14,587 nucleotides of DNA from Oscillospiraceae bacterium (GTDB lineage: Bacteria > Bacillota > Clostridia > Christensenellales > Aristaeellaceae): the NCBI GenBank assembly GCA_031266295.1, contig JAISBH010000068.1:1-14587 (forward strand), in the 5' to 3' direction. Of the stretch, positions 1-6,538 are shown piece by piece (position 1 is the first letter of the stretch; each line of letters begins with the position of its first letter). A model generated the notes under the pieces. That model did no database searches and was not told the origin of the DNA. It was given only the letters and a program-made list of their open reading frames with translations. A program made the position numbers and the translations under genes.

Positions 1-245
1 GACCCTGCGAAGGGCTATCCGCCCTTTCGAATCCTGACCAGGCTTCGCCTGGACCATCGTGATACACAATCTACCGGCTTCGGACTGCCGGTTGTACCTG
101 GATAGTCTGTTCCAGAACGCAACCCGTTCCCCGTTTCCTCGTTCCAAGACCCGGGGGAGGTCGGGAGGGGGACCTCAGTCCCCTTCCCGAAGGCGCGGAT
201 GCGCCGTGTTCGCAATGGTAAATTCGGTCAAATCCGCGAAATCGC
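1..245. other. GC-rich hairpin-rich stretch, no gene recognised
   Basis: No recognisable protein is encoded here on either strand. Frame 1 is open from the window edge to a TAG at 103-105, but the 34 residues match nothing I know, so an upstream gene tail cannot be claimed or excluded. Perfect or near-perfect hairpins are dense: 10-15/21-26, 38-43/47-52 (AAGGGC and CCAGGC arms), 73-78/87-92 (ACCGGC arms), 161-172/179-190 (12 bp with one G-U pair) and 192-196/201-205. I found no tRNA, RNase P, SRP or tmRNA signature by eye. It may be an upstream terminator region, a structured RNA or a repeat element. Confidence 0.4.
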
Positions 246-274
246 TTGCAATGCGGCGCGGAAAATGTTATACT
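246..274 (+). promoter_or_regulatory. Predicted sigma-A-type promoter for rpmE
   Basis: A -35 box TTGCAA (246-251) is separated by exactly 17 bases from a -10 box TATACT (269-274), with a TG dinucleotide at 266-267 giving an extended -10. The -35 matches consensus at 4 of 6 positions and the -10 at 5 of 6. The predicted start of transcription is near 281, giving a leader of about 50 bases before the rpmE start codon. Confidence 0.65.
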
Positions 275-281
275 GGCGGTC

Positions 282-300
282 GCTCGAAGAGTATTCGAGC
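282..300 (+). promoter_or_regulatory. Leader hairpin in rpmE 5' UTR
   Basis: A perfect 7-bp inverted repeat, GCTCGAA (282-288) and TTCGAGC (294-300), with a 5-base loop lies at the very 5' end of the predicted rpmE transcript. It could stabilise the mRNA or be a protein-binding site, because several ribosomal proteins regulate their own mRNA through leader structures. No function is shown; the position is what makes it noteworthy. Confidence 0.4.
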
Positions 301-331
301 AATTGACTTGCCGCTGGAAAGGTTGTTGACG

Positions 332-529
332 ATGAAAGAAGGCATCCATCCCAAGTATACCACTGCCACAGTGCGCTGCGTTTGCGGCGAGGCGTTCGAG
401 ACCGGTTCCACGAAAAAGGAACTGCGCGTGGAAATCTGCTCCAAGTGCCACCCGTTCTTCACGGGTAAGCAGAAGCTGATTGATACCGGCGGACGCGTCG
501 ACCGTTTCAAGAAGCGCTACGGGCTGTAA
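332..529 (+). CDS. rpmE: 50S ribosomal protein L31 (zinc-type)
   Basis: This is ribosomal protein L31, a small protein of the large subunit that contributes to subunit bridging. The 65-residue product begins MKEGIHPKY and carries the zinc-binding form of the family: Cys16 and Cys18 (RCVCG) with Cys36 and Cys39 (CSKCHPFF). It also has the conserved GGRVDRFKKRYG tail. The length is normal for L31. The ATG at 332 is chosen because it lies 9 bases after a GGAAAGG Shine-Dalgarno sequence (316-322) and gives the canonical N-terminus; the frame is open further upstream, but that extension looks like noncoding DNA. A strong predicted promoter and a leader hairpin precede it. The presence of all four cysteines indicates a zinc-dependent form rather than the zinc-independent paralog. 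Confidence 0.97.
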   Translation: MKEGIHPKYTTATVRCVCGEAFETGSTKKELRVEICSKCHPFFTGKQKLIDTGGRVDRFKKRYGL

Positions 530-557
530 TTGGCAGCGGCGAAGCGTTGAATATTCA

Positions 558-582
558 GGGGCACAGTGAAAAGCTGTGTCCC
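558..582 (+). terminator. Hairpin between rpmE and DUF1385 gene
   Basis: GGGGCACAG (558-566) pairs with CTGTGTCCC (574-582), nine pairs with one G-U, around a 7-base loop. There is no clear T-run afterwards, so it is a poor intrinsic terminator. It may act as a partial terminator or an mRNA 3' stabiliser separating rpmE from the genes that follow. Confidence 0.35.
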
Positions 583-605
583 TATGTTGGTAATATTGAC
601 TGGAG

Positions 606-1685
606 ATGATCAGCATCAATAACACCAAGACAGATAAACCCGCGCGTCCACCCGACATAGGCGGACAGGCCGTAATCGAAGGCGTGATGATGAAGTCGCC
701 CGAAGCTATCGCCATATCGGTGCGCAGGCCGGACGGTTCTATTGCGCGCGCGTATCAGAAATATGTCGCCCCCTCCAAGAAATACAAGCAATTGGGCTGG
801 CCGGTCATCCGCGGCATAGTCAATATGGCTCTTATGCTGATGCTTGGCGTTACAACCCTCGACACATCAACGAAACTACTGGGACTGGAGACCGAGGAAC
901 CCGGCAAGTTCGAGAAGTGGCTGAGCGAACGCTTGGGGTTAGGTATCGAAAAGATCGTAATGGGCGTGGCCGTGGTGCTGGCCCTTGGACTGTCGATGCT
1001 GCTGTTCATGGTGATTCCAAGCGGCATTGCGTCGCTGATCAACGGACTGACGTCAAATCTGCTGGTTGTGAACCTGTGCGCCGGGATTATGCGTGTCGCT
1101 ATACTAATTGGTTATATCTGGGCGACGGGACTTATCCCTGATATGAAGCGCGTATACATGTATCATGGTGCAGAACATAAGACCGTTCACTGCCACGAGC
1201 ATGGACTGCCGCTCACGCCTGAGAACGCGCGGCGGTTCACTACATTGCATCCGCGCTGCGGTACCAGTTTCCTATTATTGGTAATGGTTATATCCGTGCT
1301 GCTGGGCGCGATTGCGGATCAGCTGATATACCTGATATTCGGCATCGCACGATTGTCGTTCCCGCTGCGGTTGCTTCGTAGCCTGATTACGTTGCCGCTG
1401 GTGGCCGGTGTATCATATGAGACGCTGCAGGGTCTGGCACATTCGAGCAGTCTCCTCGCGCGCGCGCTGCGCTGGCCGGGGCTGATGCTGCAACACCTGA
1501 CCACCCGAGAACCGGACGACTCGATGCTGGAGATCGCGATAGACGCGATGCTGCGCGCGATGCACGGTCCGCGAGACGCTGAAGCCCAGTCGGTGACGGA
1601 CTCTTCGCCCATCACGGCGCCCATGGAAGAGATAACGCCCGAACCCGGGTCGGGTTTGGAACCGGAGGTAAAACCCGCGTCATGA
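606..1685 (+). CDS. DUF1385 membrane protein (YqhQ-like)
   Basis: This is a 359-residue integral membrane protein of the DUF1385 family, whose biochemical role I do not know. Hallmarks are GGQAVIEGVMM (residues 19-29), YHGAEHKTVHCHEHG (186-200) and HPRCGTSF (215-222); the His, Glu and Cys residues suggest metal binding, which is an inference. Hydrophobic segments lie near residues 117-138, 150-176 and 220-247, with another near 260-275. The C-terminal 40 residues are acidic and Pro-rich and probably disordered. The family is often found beside rpmE, prmC and prfA in Firmicutes, and that order is seen here. The start is uncertain: a GGAG directly abuts ATG 606, there is an in-frame stop at 597, and the alternatives are CTG 600 or a weakly spaced ATG. 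Its TGA overlaps the prmC start (ATGA), which suggests translational coupling. Confidence 0.9.
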   Translation: MISINNTKTDKPARPPDIGGQAVIEGVMMKSPEAIAISVRRPDGSIARAYQKYVAPSKKYKQLGWPVIRGIVNMALMLMLGVTTLDTSTKLLGLETEEPGKFEKWLSERLGLGIEKIVMGVAVVLALGLSMLLFMVIPSGIASLINGLTSNLLVVNLCAGIMRVAILIGYIWATGLIPDMKRVYMYHGAEHKTVHCHEHGLPLTPENARRFTTLHPRCGTSFLLLVMVISVLLGAIADQLIYLIFGIARLSFPLRLLRSLITLPLVAGVSYETLQGLAHSSSLLARALRWPGLMLQHLTTREPDDSMLEIAIDAMLRAMHGPRDAEAQSVTDSSPITAPMEEITPEPGSGLEPEVKPAS

Positions 1686-2608
1686 CGATAACCGGTACGT
1701 CCATCCGCGACGCTCTGCGTGAAGGCGTCCAACAACTGGTCAGCGCCAATGTGCCCGACGCCGAGGCTGACGCAGGTTGGATGCTGGAACATGTGACCGG
1801 ATTTCCACGGATGCTGCTCGCCATCAACCGCGAATCGCTGACTGCGGAGCAAGCCACGCGTTACTCGACCTTATTGGGTAAAAGAGCGCGGCGCACACCC
1901 TTACAATACCTGCTGGGCGAGGTTCAGTTTGCTGGCGTAACCATCAAGGTGGAACCAGGCGTGTTGATTCCGCGTCCCGAAACAGAGCTGCTCTATAAAC
2001 GGAGCGAGGCGTTCCTGAAGAATCTGTCAGGCAAGCTCGATCTGCTTAAAATACCGAGCACGCCGAAATCGATGAGGCGTTCCGGTCGTTTGCGTATACT
2101 CGACCTGTGTTCCGGTTCAGGAGCATTGGCCGTCGCGTTGGGCAAGAGATTTCCCAAAGCGGATGTATTTGGCCTGGATATCGCCGAAGAAGCCTGCAGT
2201 CAAATGGTAACAAACGCCCGCCTGAATGGCGTCTATACCGCCTGCTTCCAGAGCGATTTGCTGGAACAGTTCAACGACATAACTTTTTTCAACGGATTCT
2301 TCCACGCAATTGTATGCAACCCGCCGTACATACCTAGCGGCGAGATACCATCGCTGCAGCCGGAGGTTCTGTGCGAACCGCTTATCGCGTTGGACGGCGG
2401 AGCGGATGGGCTGGACTTCTATCGGCGCATCGCGGCGGGTGCGTCCCGGCTGATTGATCCCAACGGCGCGCTGTTCCTCGAGATCGGGAAAGGTCAGGCC
2501 GATGCGGTGCGTGGTATGCTACAGCCGCACTTTGAGACGATATATGTGGAATCCGACTGGAACGACATCCCGCGCGTGGTCAGCGCCATTAATCCCAAAG
2601 GTGGATAA
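1682..2608 (+). CDS. prmC: Release factor glutamine methyltransferase PrmC
   Basis: PrmC (HemK) is a cytosolic S-adenosylmethionine-dependent enzyme that N5-methylates the glutamine of the GGQ motif in peptide-chain release factors. The 308-residue protein has a helical N-terminal substrate-binding region (about 1-75), the signature GVLIPRPETELL (93-104), the SAM-binding motif LDLCSGSGAL (140-149) and the catalytic NPPY (213-216). Between PRPETE and the SAM motif there are roughly 18 residues more than in E. coli PrmC, a basic and variable linker that makes the protein slightly longer than usual. ATG 1682 overlaps the preceding stop by four bases, and GGAGG lies at 1664-1668. The gene directly precedes its substrate gene, prfA, a very common arrangement. 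Confidence 0.96.
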   Translation: MTITGTSIRDALREGVQQLVSANVPDAEADAGWMLEHVTGFPRMLLAINRESLTAEQATRYSTLLGKRARRTPLQYLLGEVQFAGVTIKVEPGVLIPRPETELLYKRSEAFLKNLSGKLDLLKIPSTPKSMRRSGRLRILDLCSGSGALAVALGKRFPKADVFGLDIAEEACSQMVTNARLNGVYTACFQSDLLEQFNDITFFNGFFHAIVCNPPYIPSGEIPSLQPEVLCEPLIALDGGADGLDFYRRIAAGASRLIDPNGALFLEIGKGQADAVRGMLQPHFETIYVESDWNDIPRVVSAINPKGG

Positions 2609-2620
2609 TTACGTTTTAAT

Positions 2621-3703
2621 ATGGATTTAAAGCAACGATTTGTAGAGATTGACAACCGGCTGCGGGAGCTGGACGCAGCGCTGGCGCAGCCGGACGCGTA
2701 TTCAAATCCGGAGCAGACCGCGCAATGGATGCGCGAACAATCGCAGCTGCAACCCATCTCCGATGCATGGCGCGCGTACGAAGCGCTGGAGTCGCGTATC
2801 GCTGAGGCCGAGGCCACGCTCGCCGACGCTGGGCTGGTTGAGTTGCACGAGCTGGCCGAATCAGAGCTGGACGAACTCCTTCCCATGCGCGCTGAAAGCT
2901 GGCGCGGCGTGACGCGAATGTTGATCCCAGCCGACCCCAATGACGCACGCAGCGTGGTTTTGGAGGTGCGCGCCGGAGCGGGCGGAGAAGAAGCGAGTCT
3001 GTTCGCGGCGCTGCTGCTGCGGATGTACACACGATACGCAGAACGTCGTCGCTGGCGCGCTGAACCCATAGACGTAAACGAAACCGATCTCGGCGGTATA
3101 AAAGAAGCGGTTGTGATGATCTCGGGCGTGGGCGCTAACGGGAGGCTCAAGTTCGAGAGCGGCGTGCATCGCGTTCAACGCGTGCCAACAACGGAATCGG
3201 GCGGGCGCATACACACATCGACCGCGACGGTAGCAGTACTTCCCGAGGTCGAGGACGTCGATATCACAATCAACCAACAGGATCTGCGCATTGACGTTTA
3301 CCGCACGGGCGGTCACGGTGGTCAACACGTCAACACTACGGATTCATCGGTGCGTATCACCCATATCCCCACGGGTATCGTCGTGATTTGCCAGGACGAA
3401 CGTAGCCAACTTCGCAACCGCGAGAAGGCGATGCGTGTTCTTCGAGCGCGATTGTATGACCGCGCCCAAGGCGCGCAGAACGCCGCGATGTCAGCACAGC
3501 GGCGCGATCAGGTCGGCACCGGTGACCGCAGCGAACGCATACGCACATATAATTTCCCTCAAGGGAGGATTACAGATCACCGCATCGGCTATACTCGCTA
3601 CAACGTGGAGGCGTTCCTCGACGGCGATTGCGACGACGTATTCGACGCGCTGATCGCCGTCAACGAGGCGGAACGAATCGCGAGCATTGAGGCCGCGATA
3701 TGA
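2621..3703 (+). CDS. prfA: Peptide chain release factor 1 (RF1)
   Basis: RF1 recognises UAA and UAG stop codons and triggers release of the nascent chain. The 360-residue product has a normal length, a coiled N-terminal region, the codon-recognition motif of PxT type (PTT, residues 189-191, within VHRVQRVPTTESGGRIHTS) and the GGQ motif at 233-235 followed by HVNTTDS. The PxT motif rather than SPF identifies RF1 instead of RF2. The residues preceding GGQ read RTGGHGGQ, whereas most RF1 sequences I know have SGAGGQ or SGPGGQ. AAAGGTGG at about 2598-2605 is a distant Shine-Dalgarno sequence. The gene follows prmC after 12 bases and its stop overlaps the Sua5 start (ATGA), so it is part of the same operon. 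Confidence 0.97.
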   Translation: MDLKQRFVEIDNRLRELDAALAQPDAYSNPEQTAQWMREQSQLQPISDAWRAYEALESRIAEAEATLADAGLVELHELAESELDELLPMRAESWRGVTRMLIPADPNDARSVVLEVRAGAGGEEASLFAALLLRMYTRYAERRRWRAEPIDVNETDLGGIKEAVVMISGVGANGRLKFESGVHRVQRVPTTESGGRIHTSTATVAVLPEVEDVDITINQQDLRIDVYRTGGHGGQHVNTTDSSVRITHIPTGIVVICQDERSQLRNREKAMRVLRARLYDRAQGAQNAAMSAQRRDQVGTGDRSERIRTYNFPQGRITDHRIGYTRYNVEAFLDGDCDDVFDALIAVNEAERIASIEAAI

Positions 3704-4770
3704 CAATCGTCGCTTCCCCGAGCGAGCAGGAATACGACTCATCAAGCGGATTGTCCATCAAACTATTTCAAGCGGTGCGGTTGATCCAGCAAGGCGAACT
3801 GGTCGCCTTCCCTACTGAAACGGTATACGGCCTTGGCGCGGACGCTACCAACCCGGACGCGGTTGCTAAGATATTTAAGGCAAAAGGTCGCCCGACCGAC
3901 AACCCGCTAATTGTCCATATTGCCAGTGCCGATATGTGGGCTACGTTCGCGCGCGGTATCGACAGCCGTGCGTTGTCGTTAGCCGAGCGGTTTTGGCCAG
4001 GCCCGCTGACTATCGTTCTCCCTCGAACGGATGCTGTGCCTGACGCCGTCACGGCGGGATTGGATACCGTCGGTGTGAGGATGCCGTCACATACACTGGC
4101 GTTGGCGTTGATCCGGGAGTCAAGGCGTCCCCTCGCCGCTCCAAGCGCGAACCGCAGCGGTCGTCCCAGTCCAACTACCGCGCAAGCCGTGCTCGATGAT
4201 ATGGGCGGCATAATCCCGATGATTCTGGATGGTGGGCCGTGCAGCGTCGGCGTTGAGTCCACTGTGCTGGATCTGTCGGGTGTAACGCCGATTGTGTTAC
4301 GCCCAGGCGGCGTAACTGTTGAGGCGTTGCGCGAATATTTACCTGACTTGACCGTTGATCCATCCACGCTCTCACCTTTATCCGACATTCAAAAGGCGGC
4401 TTCACCCGGCATGAAGTACCGCCATTATGCGCCGCACATACCGCTGACCATTGTGACAGGCGAACGCCAAGCCAGCATTTTGGCACTTCAATATGATGAC
4501 GCTATCACGAAGGGTGAAACGCCCCTTCTTCTCACAACGAATGAGATGGCGCAGGCCTTGTCTCCGCGCCGCTGCATAACCTTAGGTTCACATAACGACA
4601 TTGAACGCGTCTCGTCACAACTGTTCGGGGCGCTACGCGGCATTGATGAGTCCGGAGCGACCGTTGCGTTTGCGGAATCATACCCCATCGAGGGCGCGGG
4701 TCTTGCACTGATGAACCGGCTGCTTCGCGCGGCTGGTTTCAATATCGTTAATTCAAATTATACTTCGTAA
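3700..4770 (+). CDS. L-threonylcarbamoyladenylate synthase, Sua5 type
   Basis: This enzyme makes threonylcarbamoyl-AMP from threonine, bicarbonate and ATP, the first step of the t6A37 modification of ANN-decoding tRNAs. The 356-residue protein has the TsaC/YrdC domain (about 20-205) with TETVYGLGADA, KAKGRPTDNPL (60-70), APSANRSGRPSPT, GVESTVLDLSG and RPGGVT. It then has the Sua5 linker SPGMKYRHYAPH (235-246) and a C-terminal Sua5 domain (about 247-350). The length and linker distinguish two-domain Sua5 from short TsaC. The start codon overlaps the prfA stop by four bases. About 20 residues precede the core and are unremarkable. It is the last gene of the translation operon; I see no clear terminator after it. 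Confidence 0.95.
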   Translation: MTIVASPSEQEYDSSSGLSIKLFQAVRLIQQGELVAFPTETVYGLGADATNPDAVAKIFKAKGRPTDNPLIVHIASADMWATFARGIDSRALSLAERFWPGPLTIVLPRTDAVPDAVTAGLDTVGVRMPSHTLALALIRESRRPLAAPSANRSGRPSPTTAQAVLDDMGGIIPMILDGGPCSVGVESTVLDLSGVTPIVLRPGGVTVEALREYLPDLTVDPSTLSPLSDIQKAASPGMKYRHYAPHIPLTIVTGERQASILALQYDDAITKGETPLLLTTNEMAQALSPRRCITLGSHNDIERVSSQLFGALRGIDESGATVAFAESYPIEGAGLALMNRLLRAAGFNIVNSNYTS

Positions 4771-4808
4771 CGCTAAGAAGAATAATGATCGTCCATGAGC
4801 TGCGCTCG

Positions 4809-4816
4809 CATATAAT
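4809..4816 (+). promoter_or_regulatory. -10 element upstream of yunB
   Basis: CATATAAT at 4809-4816 contains a perfect TATAAT and also matches 7 of 8 positions of the sigma-E -10 consensus CATACAAT as I remember it. No convincing -35 for sigma-A or sigma-E sits at the right distance. The predicted transcription start, near 4822, falls just before the G-run that could serve as the ribosome-binding site. In Bacillus subtilis yunB is known as a mother-cell, sigma-E-controlled gene. Confidence 0.45.
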
Positions 4817-4834
4817 GTGCGGGGGGCGATGTTT

Positions 4835-5488
4835 ATGTGTTTATTCAGAGGCAGGCACGGACGGTTGAAGCGGCTGTGGCTCTTCATGGCAGCTGTGCTT
4901 ATAGGATTGCTATTGTTCTTCGACTTCAATCTGAAGCCGATTATACTGTCGATGGCGTCGGCACAGGCGCGCGTGATGGCCACAAACGCGTTAAACACGG
5001 CCGTATATGAGTTGATGCGCGAGAAGATCACTTACCAGGATCTGGTAACGATGATCAAGGACAATGAGGGGCGAATAGCTATGCTCCAGGCCGACACCAT
5101 GCGCATGACCGAACTGGGCGCTCGAGCCGCGCTGCTGGCTCAGCGCAACCTGAACGAACTGTCCACCGCCGATCTGCGCATACCCATCGGCGCGACCACG
5201 GGGATAAGGCTGCTGGCCGGACGCGGCCCGGGCGTGCATGTGAACATAATCCCTATGGGATCTGCAACAGTTGAGTTCATCGACGACTTCTCAACGGCGG
5301 GGATCAACCAGACGCGGCATCGCATCTACTTACGCATCAACGCGACGGTGCGCATGGTCATACCCACCGCGTCCTCAGTATCGGACGCGTCGACGCAAGT
5401 GCTGCTATCGGAATCCATACTGATAGGTCAGGTGCCTGGTACATACGCCAATGTCGCGCCGGACAACATACTGGATTTAACGCCTTAG
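4835..5488 (+). CDS. yunB: Sporulation protein YunB
   Basis: YunB is a membrane-anchored protein required for efficient endospore formation in Bacillus; its molecular action is not established. The product (217 residues from this start) has a basic N-terminus, one transmembrane segment (about residues 13-30), then an extracytoplasmic region. Family hallmarks are KITYQDLV, a dGRIAMLQ segment, IPIGATTG, GRGPGVHVNIIPMG, the strongly conserved AGINQTRHRIYL, and ESILIGQVPGTY near the end. Possible starts in the same frame are GTG 4817, ATG 4829 and ATG 4835. I prefer 4835 because the G-run at 4821-4826 then lies 8 bases upstream, and because a -10 box at 4811-4816 would make 4817 untranscribed. 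Its presence indicates a spore-forming host. Confidence 0.9.
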   Translation: MCLFRGRHGRLKRLWLFMAAVLIGLLLFFDFNLKPIILSMASAQARVMATNALNTAVYELMREKITYQDLVTMIKDNEGRIAMLQADTMRMTELGARAALLAQRNLNELSTADLRIPIGATTGIRLLAGRGPGVHVNIIPMGSATVEFIDDFSTAGINQTRHRIYLRINATVRMVIPTASSVSDASTQVLLSESILIGQVPGTYANVAPDNILDLTP

Positions 5489-5671
5489 GCGTAGGAGATT
5501 ATCATTCATCGTACAGCTCAGCAGTGACAGGCGATGTACCGTGAATGCAAGATCGAATGGCGAGAGAACGTCTTCGCCGCGCTTCTGGCCGTTTCGGCTA
5601 AGGATCGGATTTTACAATAACCAGCCAGATCATGCTGCGATCGGTAACAACCGGAGACCAATCGGAAGCTA

Positions 5672-5723
5672 CGCTAAAAGGCCGTCCTGCTGCTGTTTTC
5701 AACGGCAAGGCGGCCTTTTAGCG
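5672..5723. terminator. Bidirectional intrinsic terminator
   Basis: A perfect 13-bp inverted repeat, CGCTAAAAGGCCG (5672-5684) and CGGCCTTTTAGCG (5711-5723), encloses a 26-base loop that itself folds (5691-5697 with 5701-5707). The GC core is flanked by AAAA on one side and TTTT on the other, so either strand gives a GC stem followed by a U-run. It lies between the convergent yunB and PNPOx-family genes, exactly where a shared terminator is expected. Confidence 0.8.
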
Positions 5724-5767
5724 ACAATAAGTTTAGCCCGACGCAGGAGGATGTTTGAGTCTGTTAG

Positions 5768-5811
5768 AAAAATCTCGCGTGGATCTTGGGATGTCTTTTC
5801 TATCCCGATCC
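5768..5811 (-). terminator. Possible terminator for the PNPOx-family gene
   Basis: GGATC-TT-GGGAT (5781-5792) pairs with ATCCC-GATCC (5802-5811), two 5-bp stems around a small bulge. Read on the minus strand it is followed after 8 bases by TTTTT (complement of 5768-5772). It lies just downstream of the minus-strand gene. The gap before the T-run makes it weak, and the stronger hairpin at 5672-5723 backs it up. Confidence 0.35.
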
Positions 5812-5836
5812 CGCTGCGTGATTTTCCGAACGTGTC

Positions 5837-6232
5837 TTAGAACTTGTATTCCTTCGGCGGAGCGGCGAAGCTTTCGATTTTGGCGGCGACGTTCTTGAGG
5901 TAGAATACCTCATAGACGCCGTCGCCCACGTGGTACATGCCCTTGAGCATCGGTATGGCGTCCAGCATGGCTTGGCGCGACGCGTCGCTGTCGTCCTGCA
6001 CGGCCTCGCCCGCTATGCGGATCCACGAGCCGTCTTTCGCCGTCGCGGAAATTTCCGTCTTGGGATTGGCCAACAGCTGCTTCCAAACGGGTTTTTTGTT
6101 ATTCGTGCAGAAATAGAGCTTGCCGCCGATGATCGCGGCCGCCCCAAACGGCCTCACACGCGGCTGCCCACCATCGTCGGTCGCGATGTAAAAGGTGCCT
6201 GCGTCTTGCAAAAACTTCAAGACTTCTTCCAT
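5837..6232 (-). CDS. Pyridoxamine 5'-phosphate oxidase family protein
   Basis: This is a small split-barrel flavoprotein of the PNPOx-like family. Members bind FMN or a related flavin as dimers, and most are not true PdxH; the substrate is unknown. The 131-residue product shows the usual pattern: MEEVLKFLQDAGTFYIAT, QPRVRPFGAAAI (23-34), GKLYFCTNNKKPVWKQLLANPK (37-58), the SWIRIAGEAV strand (69-78), and ARQ-like helix and YEVFYLKNVAAKIESF near the end. ATG 6232 is chosen over upstream in-frame starts because AAGGGAG (complement of 6243-6249) lies 10 bases upstream, and the residues before it are not conserved. It is convergent with yunB and divergent from the accessory cluster; nothing ties it functionally to either. 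Confidence 0.88.
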   Translation of the reverse strand: MEEVLKFLQDAGTFYIATDDGGQPRVRPFGAAAIIGGKLYFCTNNKKPVWKQLLANPKTEISATAKDGSWIRIAGEAVQDDSDASRQAMLDAIPMLKGMYHVGDGVYEVFYLKNVAAKIESFAAPPKEYKF

Positions 6233-6419
6233 GGTGCATGTACTCCCTTCATTCTCCCGGTTCGTTTCCGGATTGGTTCGCCGCATTTCCGGAGATTTTG
6301 CTTCCGGCAAATCGTACGGTTCTCACATCATATTCGGCTGTCCCGATAAAATTCCTCCACCATTTTTCAACGAATCCATCCTTGTGCAAGATATTGATGG
6401 AAACCGCCGCATTTTCGCC

Positions 6420-6448
6420 ATGAAATTTATTTTAGTATGCGCTATCAT
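6420..6448 (+). promoter_or_regulatory. Candidate promoter of the accessory cluster
   Basis: ATGAAA (6420-6425, 4 of 6 to the -35 consensus) and TATCAT (6443-6448, 5 of 6 to the -10 consensus) are 17 bases apart in an AT-rich stretch. Transcription would begin near 6455, about 80 bases before the TTG start at 6535. The match is moderate and rests on spacing. Confidence 0.35.
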
Positions 6449-6493
6449 GGTATCGCAGGAATCAAATTAAAGAATCGGCTTAAGAGGAATCGA

Positions 6494-6538
6494 TTGAGAA
6501 AACAAAACGCGCCGTCCCAAAGGGAGGTTATCGATTGA
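6494..6538 (+). other. Possible 14-codon upstream reading frame
   Basis: TTG at 6494 follows AGAGGA (6483-6488) by 5 bases and opens a 14-codon frame that ends in TGA at 6536-6538. The stop overlaps the TTG start of the glycosidase-like gene (TTGA), an arrangement that could couple translation. The encoded peptide is polar and unrecognised. A chance frame is quite possible. Confidence 0.2.
6521..6528 (+). promoter_or_regulatory. Strong Shine-Dalgarno fixing a TTG start
   Basis: AGGGAGGT at 6521-6528 lies 6 bases before TTG 6535. No ATG is available nearby in that frame, so this site decides the start of the first glycosidase-like gene. Confidence 0.75.

Larger units (their letters stand above)
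5489..5836. other. Convergent intergenic region without a gene
   Basis: No convincing gene lies here. A 99-residue plus-strand frame (5541-5840) crosses both hairpins and is rich in Arg, Ser and Cys without recognisable motifs. The stretch holds the strong terminator at 5672-5723 and a second, interrupted hairpin at 5781-5811. About 180 bases between the yunB stop and the first hairpin remain unexplained. Confidence 0.6.
6233..6534. other. Divergent intergenic region
   Basis: This region of about 300 bases must carry the promoters of the minus-strand PNPOx-family gene and the plus-strand accessory cluster. It is visibly more AT-rich than its surroundings. On the minus strand a TATGAT box (complement of 6327-6332) is a -10 candidate without a good -35. 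On the plus strand see the candidate at 6420-6448. A 9-base direct repeat, ATCGATTGA, occurs at 6489-6497 and 6530-6538, the second copy covering the start codon of the next gene. Confidence 0.5.

Noticed and set aside
1..60. Possible tRNA because of a TTCGAAT sequence at 26-32
   Set aside because: The flanking bases do not form a T stem, and no acceptor or anticodon arm can be folded on either strand.
155..172. G-quadruplex in the G-rich run near 155-172
   Set aside because: Only three G-tracts of three or more lie close together, and the strand is better explained by the 12-bp hairpin at 161-190.
59..331. In-frame N-terminal extension of rpmE giving a 156-residue protein
   Set aside because: The extension crosses the hairpin-rich stretch and the predicted promoter. 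L31 proteins begin at MKEGIHPKY-type sequence and a good Shine-Dalgarno precedes ATG 332.
71..715. 214-codon minus-strand open frame over rpmE and the DUF1385 start
   Set aside because: It is antisense to two confidently identified genes and shows no conserved motif.
5541..5840. 99-codon plus-strand frame between yunB and the PNPOx-family gene
   Set aside because: It runs through the strong terminator hairpin, has no Shine-Dalgarno, and has an Arg/Ser/Cys-rich composition typical of noncoding DNA.
6420..6470. 16-codon hydrophobic frame starting at ATG 6420
   Set aside because: It has no Shine-Dalgarno sequence and overlaps the best promoter candidate; it is probably a chance frame.
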